Origin: Achatina immaculata
Lineage: Eukaryota > Mollusca > Gastropoda > Stylommatophora > Achatinidae
Direction of reading: 5' to 3'
Length of the DNA stretch: 64,000 nt
Assembly (NCBI GenBank): GCA_009760885.1
Contig: CM019717.1
Location: 47,074,866-47,138,865, forward strand
The notes below the pieces were generated by a model. That model made no database searches, was not told the origin of the DNA, and saw nothing but the letters and a program-made list of their open reading frames with translations. Both the position numbers and the translations under genes were made by a program. Shown piece by piece: positions 63,536-64,000 of this stretch (within the stretch, counting starts at the first letter, position 1; every line of letters starts with the position of its first letter).

Positions 63536-64000
63536 AAGCAAAAACAAAATAACAGGCAATATGTTATGTGCTGCCTCCTTTTAGTGAAAAAAAAATAATT
63601 GTCATTTGGCAGATTTGTTGTGAAACACCAGGAGGTGGCAACTTTTGAATTTGTTCAACACATCTCTAATTTTAACAATCAGCTTAAGAATGACACAGCA
63701 ATATTTGAGTGGTCGGCCCTTAACTGATGAGGAAGGGAGAGCACTAACACTTTCTAAAAGCATTTACACTGATTAATTAAGTGGCAATACCATCTTCAAA
63801 AATAACACTTCTGTTGAATTAAAGGACATTTTTTTTTTTGCTACTGTAGTATGCTCTTCACAAGAAGTTAAGCAACAAATGTTTGAAGCTCAAAAAAATG
63901 TTATACACAAATCATACAAAAATTAAATTTAAGCAATATATTTTTTAAATATTTCATTTATCCAAAATTAATTAATTGAACAGCCAATCATAATTTGTTC
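63536..64000. other. Unannotated AT-rich end of window
   Basis: No recognised feature. Confidence 0.5.

Overview
The window reads as nuclear DNA of an invertebrate animal, probably a mollusc or another lophotrochozoan. It has one gene split into small exons by GT-AG introns, AT-rich introns packed with decayed transposons, tRNA-derived SINEs, many minisatellites and long homopolymers. The taxonomic placement is inference from gene structure and repeat content; no marker gene is present.

The host gene lies on the + strand from about 4.7 to 43.7 kb. It encodes a plexin-domain-containing (PLXDC/TEM7-type) single-pass membrane receptor. Thirteen exons can be placed with matching splice phases. 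They give about 542 residues: an acidic/Ser-Thr-rich N-terminal region, the conserved ectodomain, a PSI module with eight cysteines, a Thr/Ser/Pro stalk, a transmembrane helix and a short cytoplasmic tail ending at a TAG. The first exon(s), with the initiator and signal peptide, are not visible. Polyadenylation signals follow the stop at 43.86 and 43.94 kb.

The most notable gene-level feature is a 1.72-kb direct tandem duplication (15376-18814). It carries two identical copies of one 65-bp coding exon. Including both would shift the frame, so the copies can only be used one at a time, unless the duplication is an assembly artefact.

Most of the rest is mobile DNA. There is a Tc1-like (DD34E) transposon inserted at TA (38658-40126) and a mariner transposase remnant (about 35.2 kb). 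A Penelope-like element with a GIY-YIG endonuclease (54371-56015) is nested, with 12-bp target duplications, inside an RTE-like LINE on the minus strand (about 52.9-57.25 kb). Several shorter Penelope pieces occur, two of them rearranged with inversions. At least four groups of LINE 3' ends carry different microsatellite tails, (ATGA)n, (GAT)n, (AG)n and an ATAAGAT repeat. Two copies of a 1.05-1.45-kb modular retroposon with a (GAA)n tail are flanked by 11-bp target duplications. Minisatellites with units of about 20-47 bp occur in many introns and flanks.

Downstream of 57.3 kb no coding sequence is recognised. The stretch could hold the 3' UTR of a convergent gene, but that is weakly supported.
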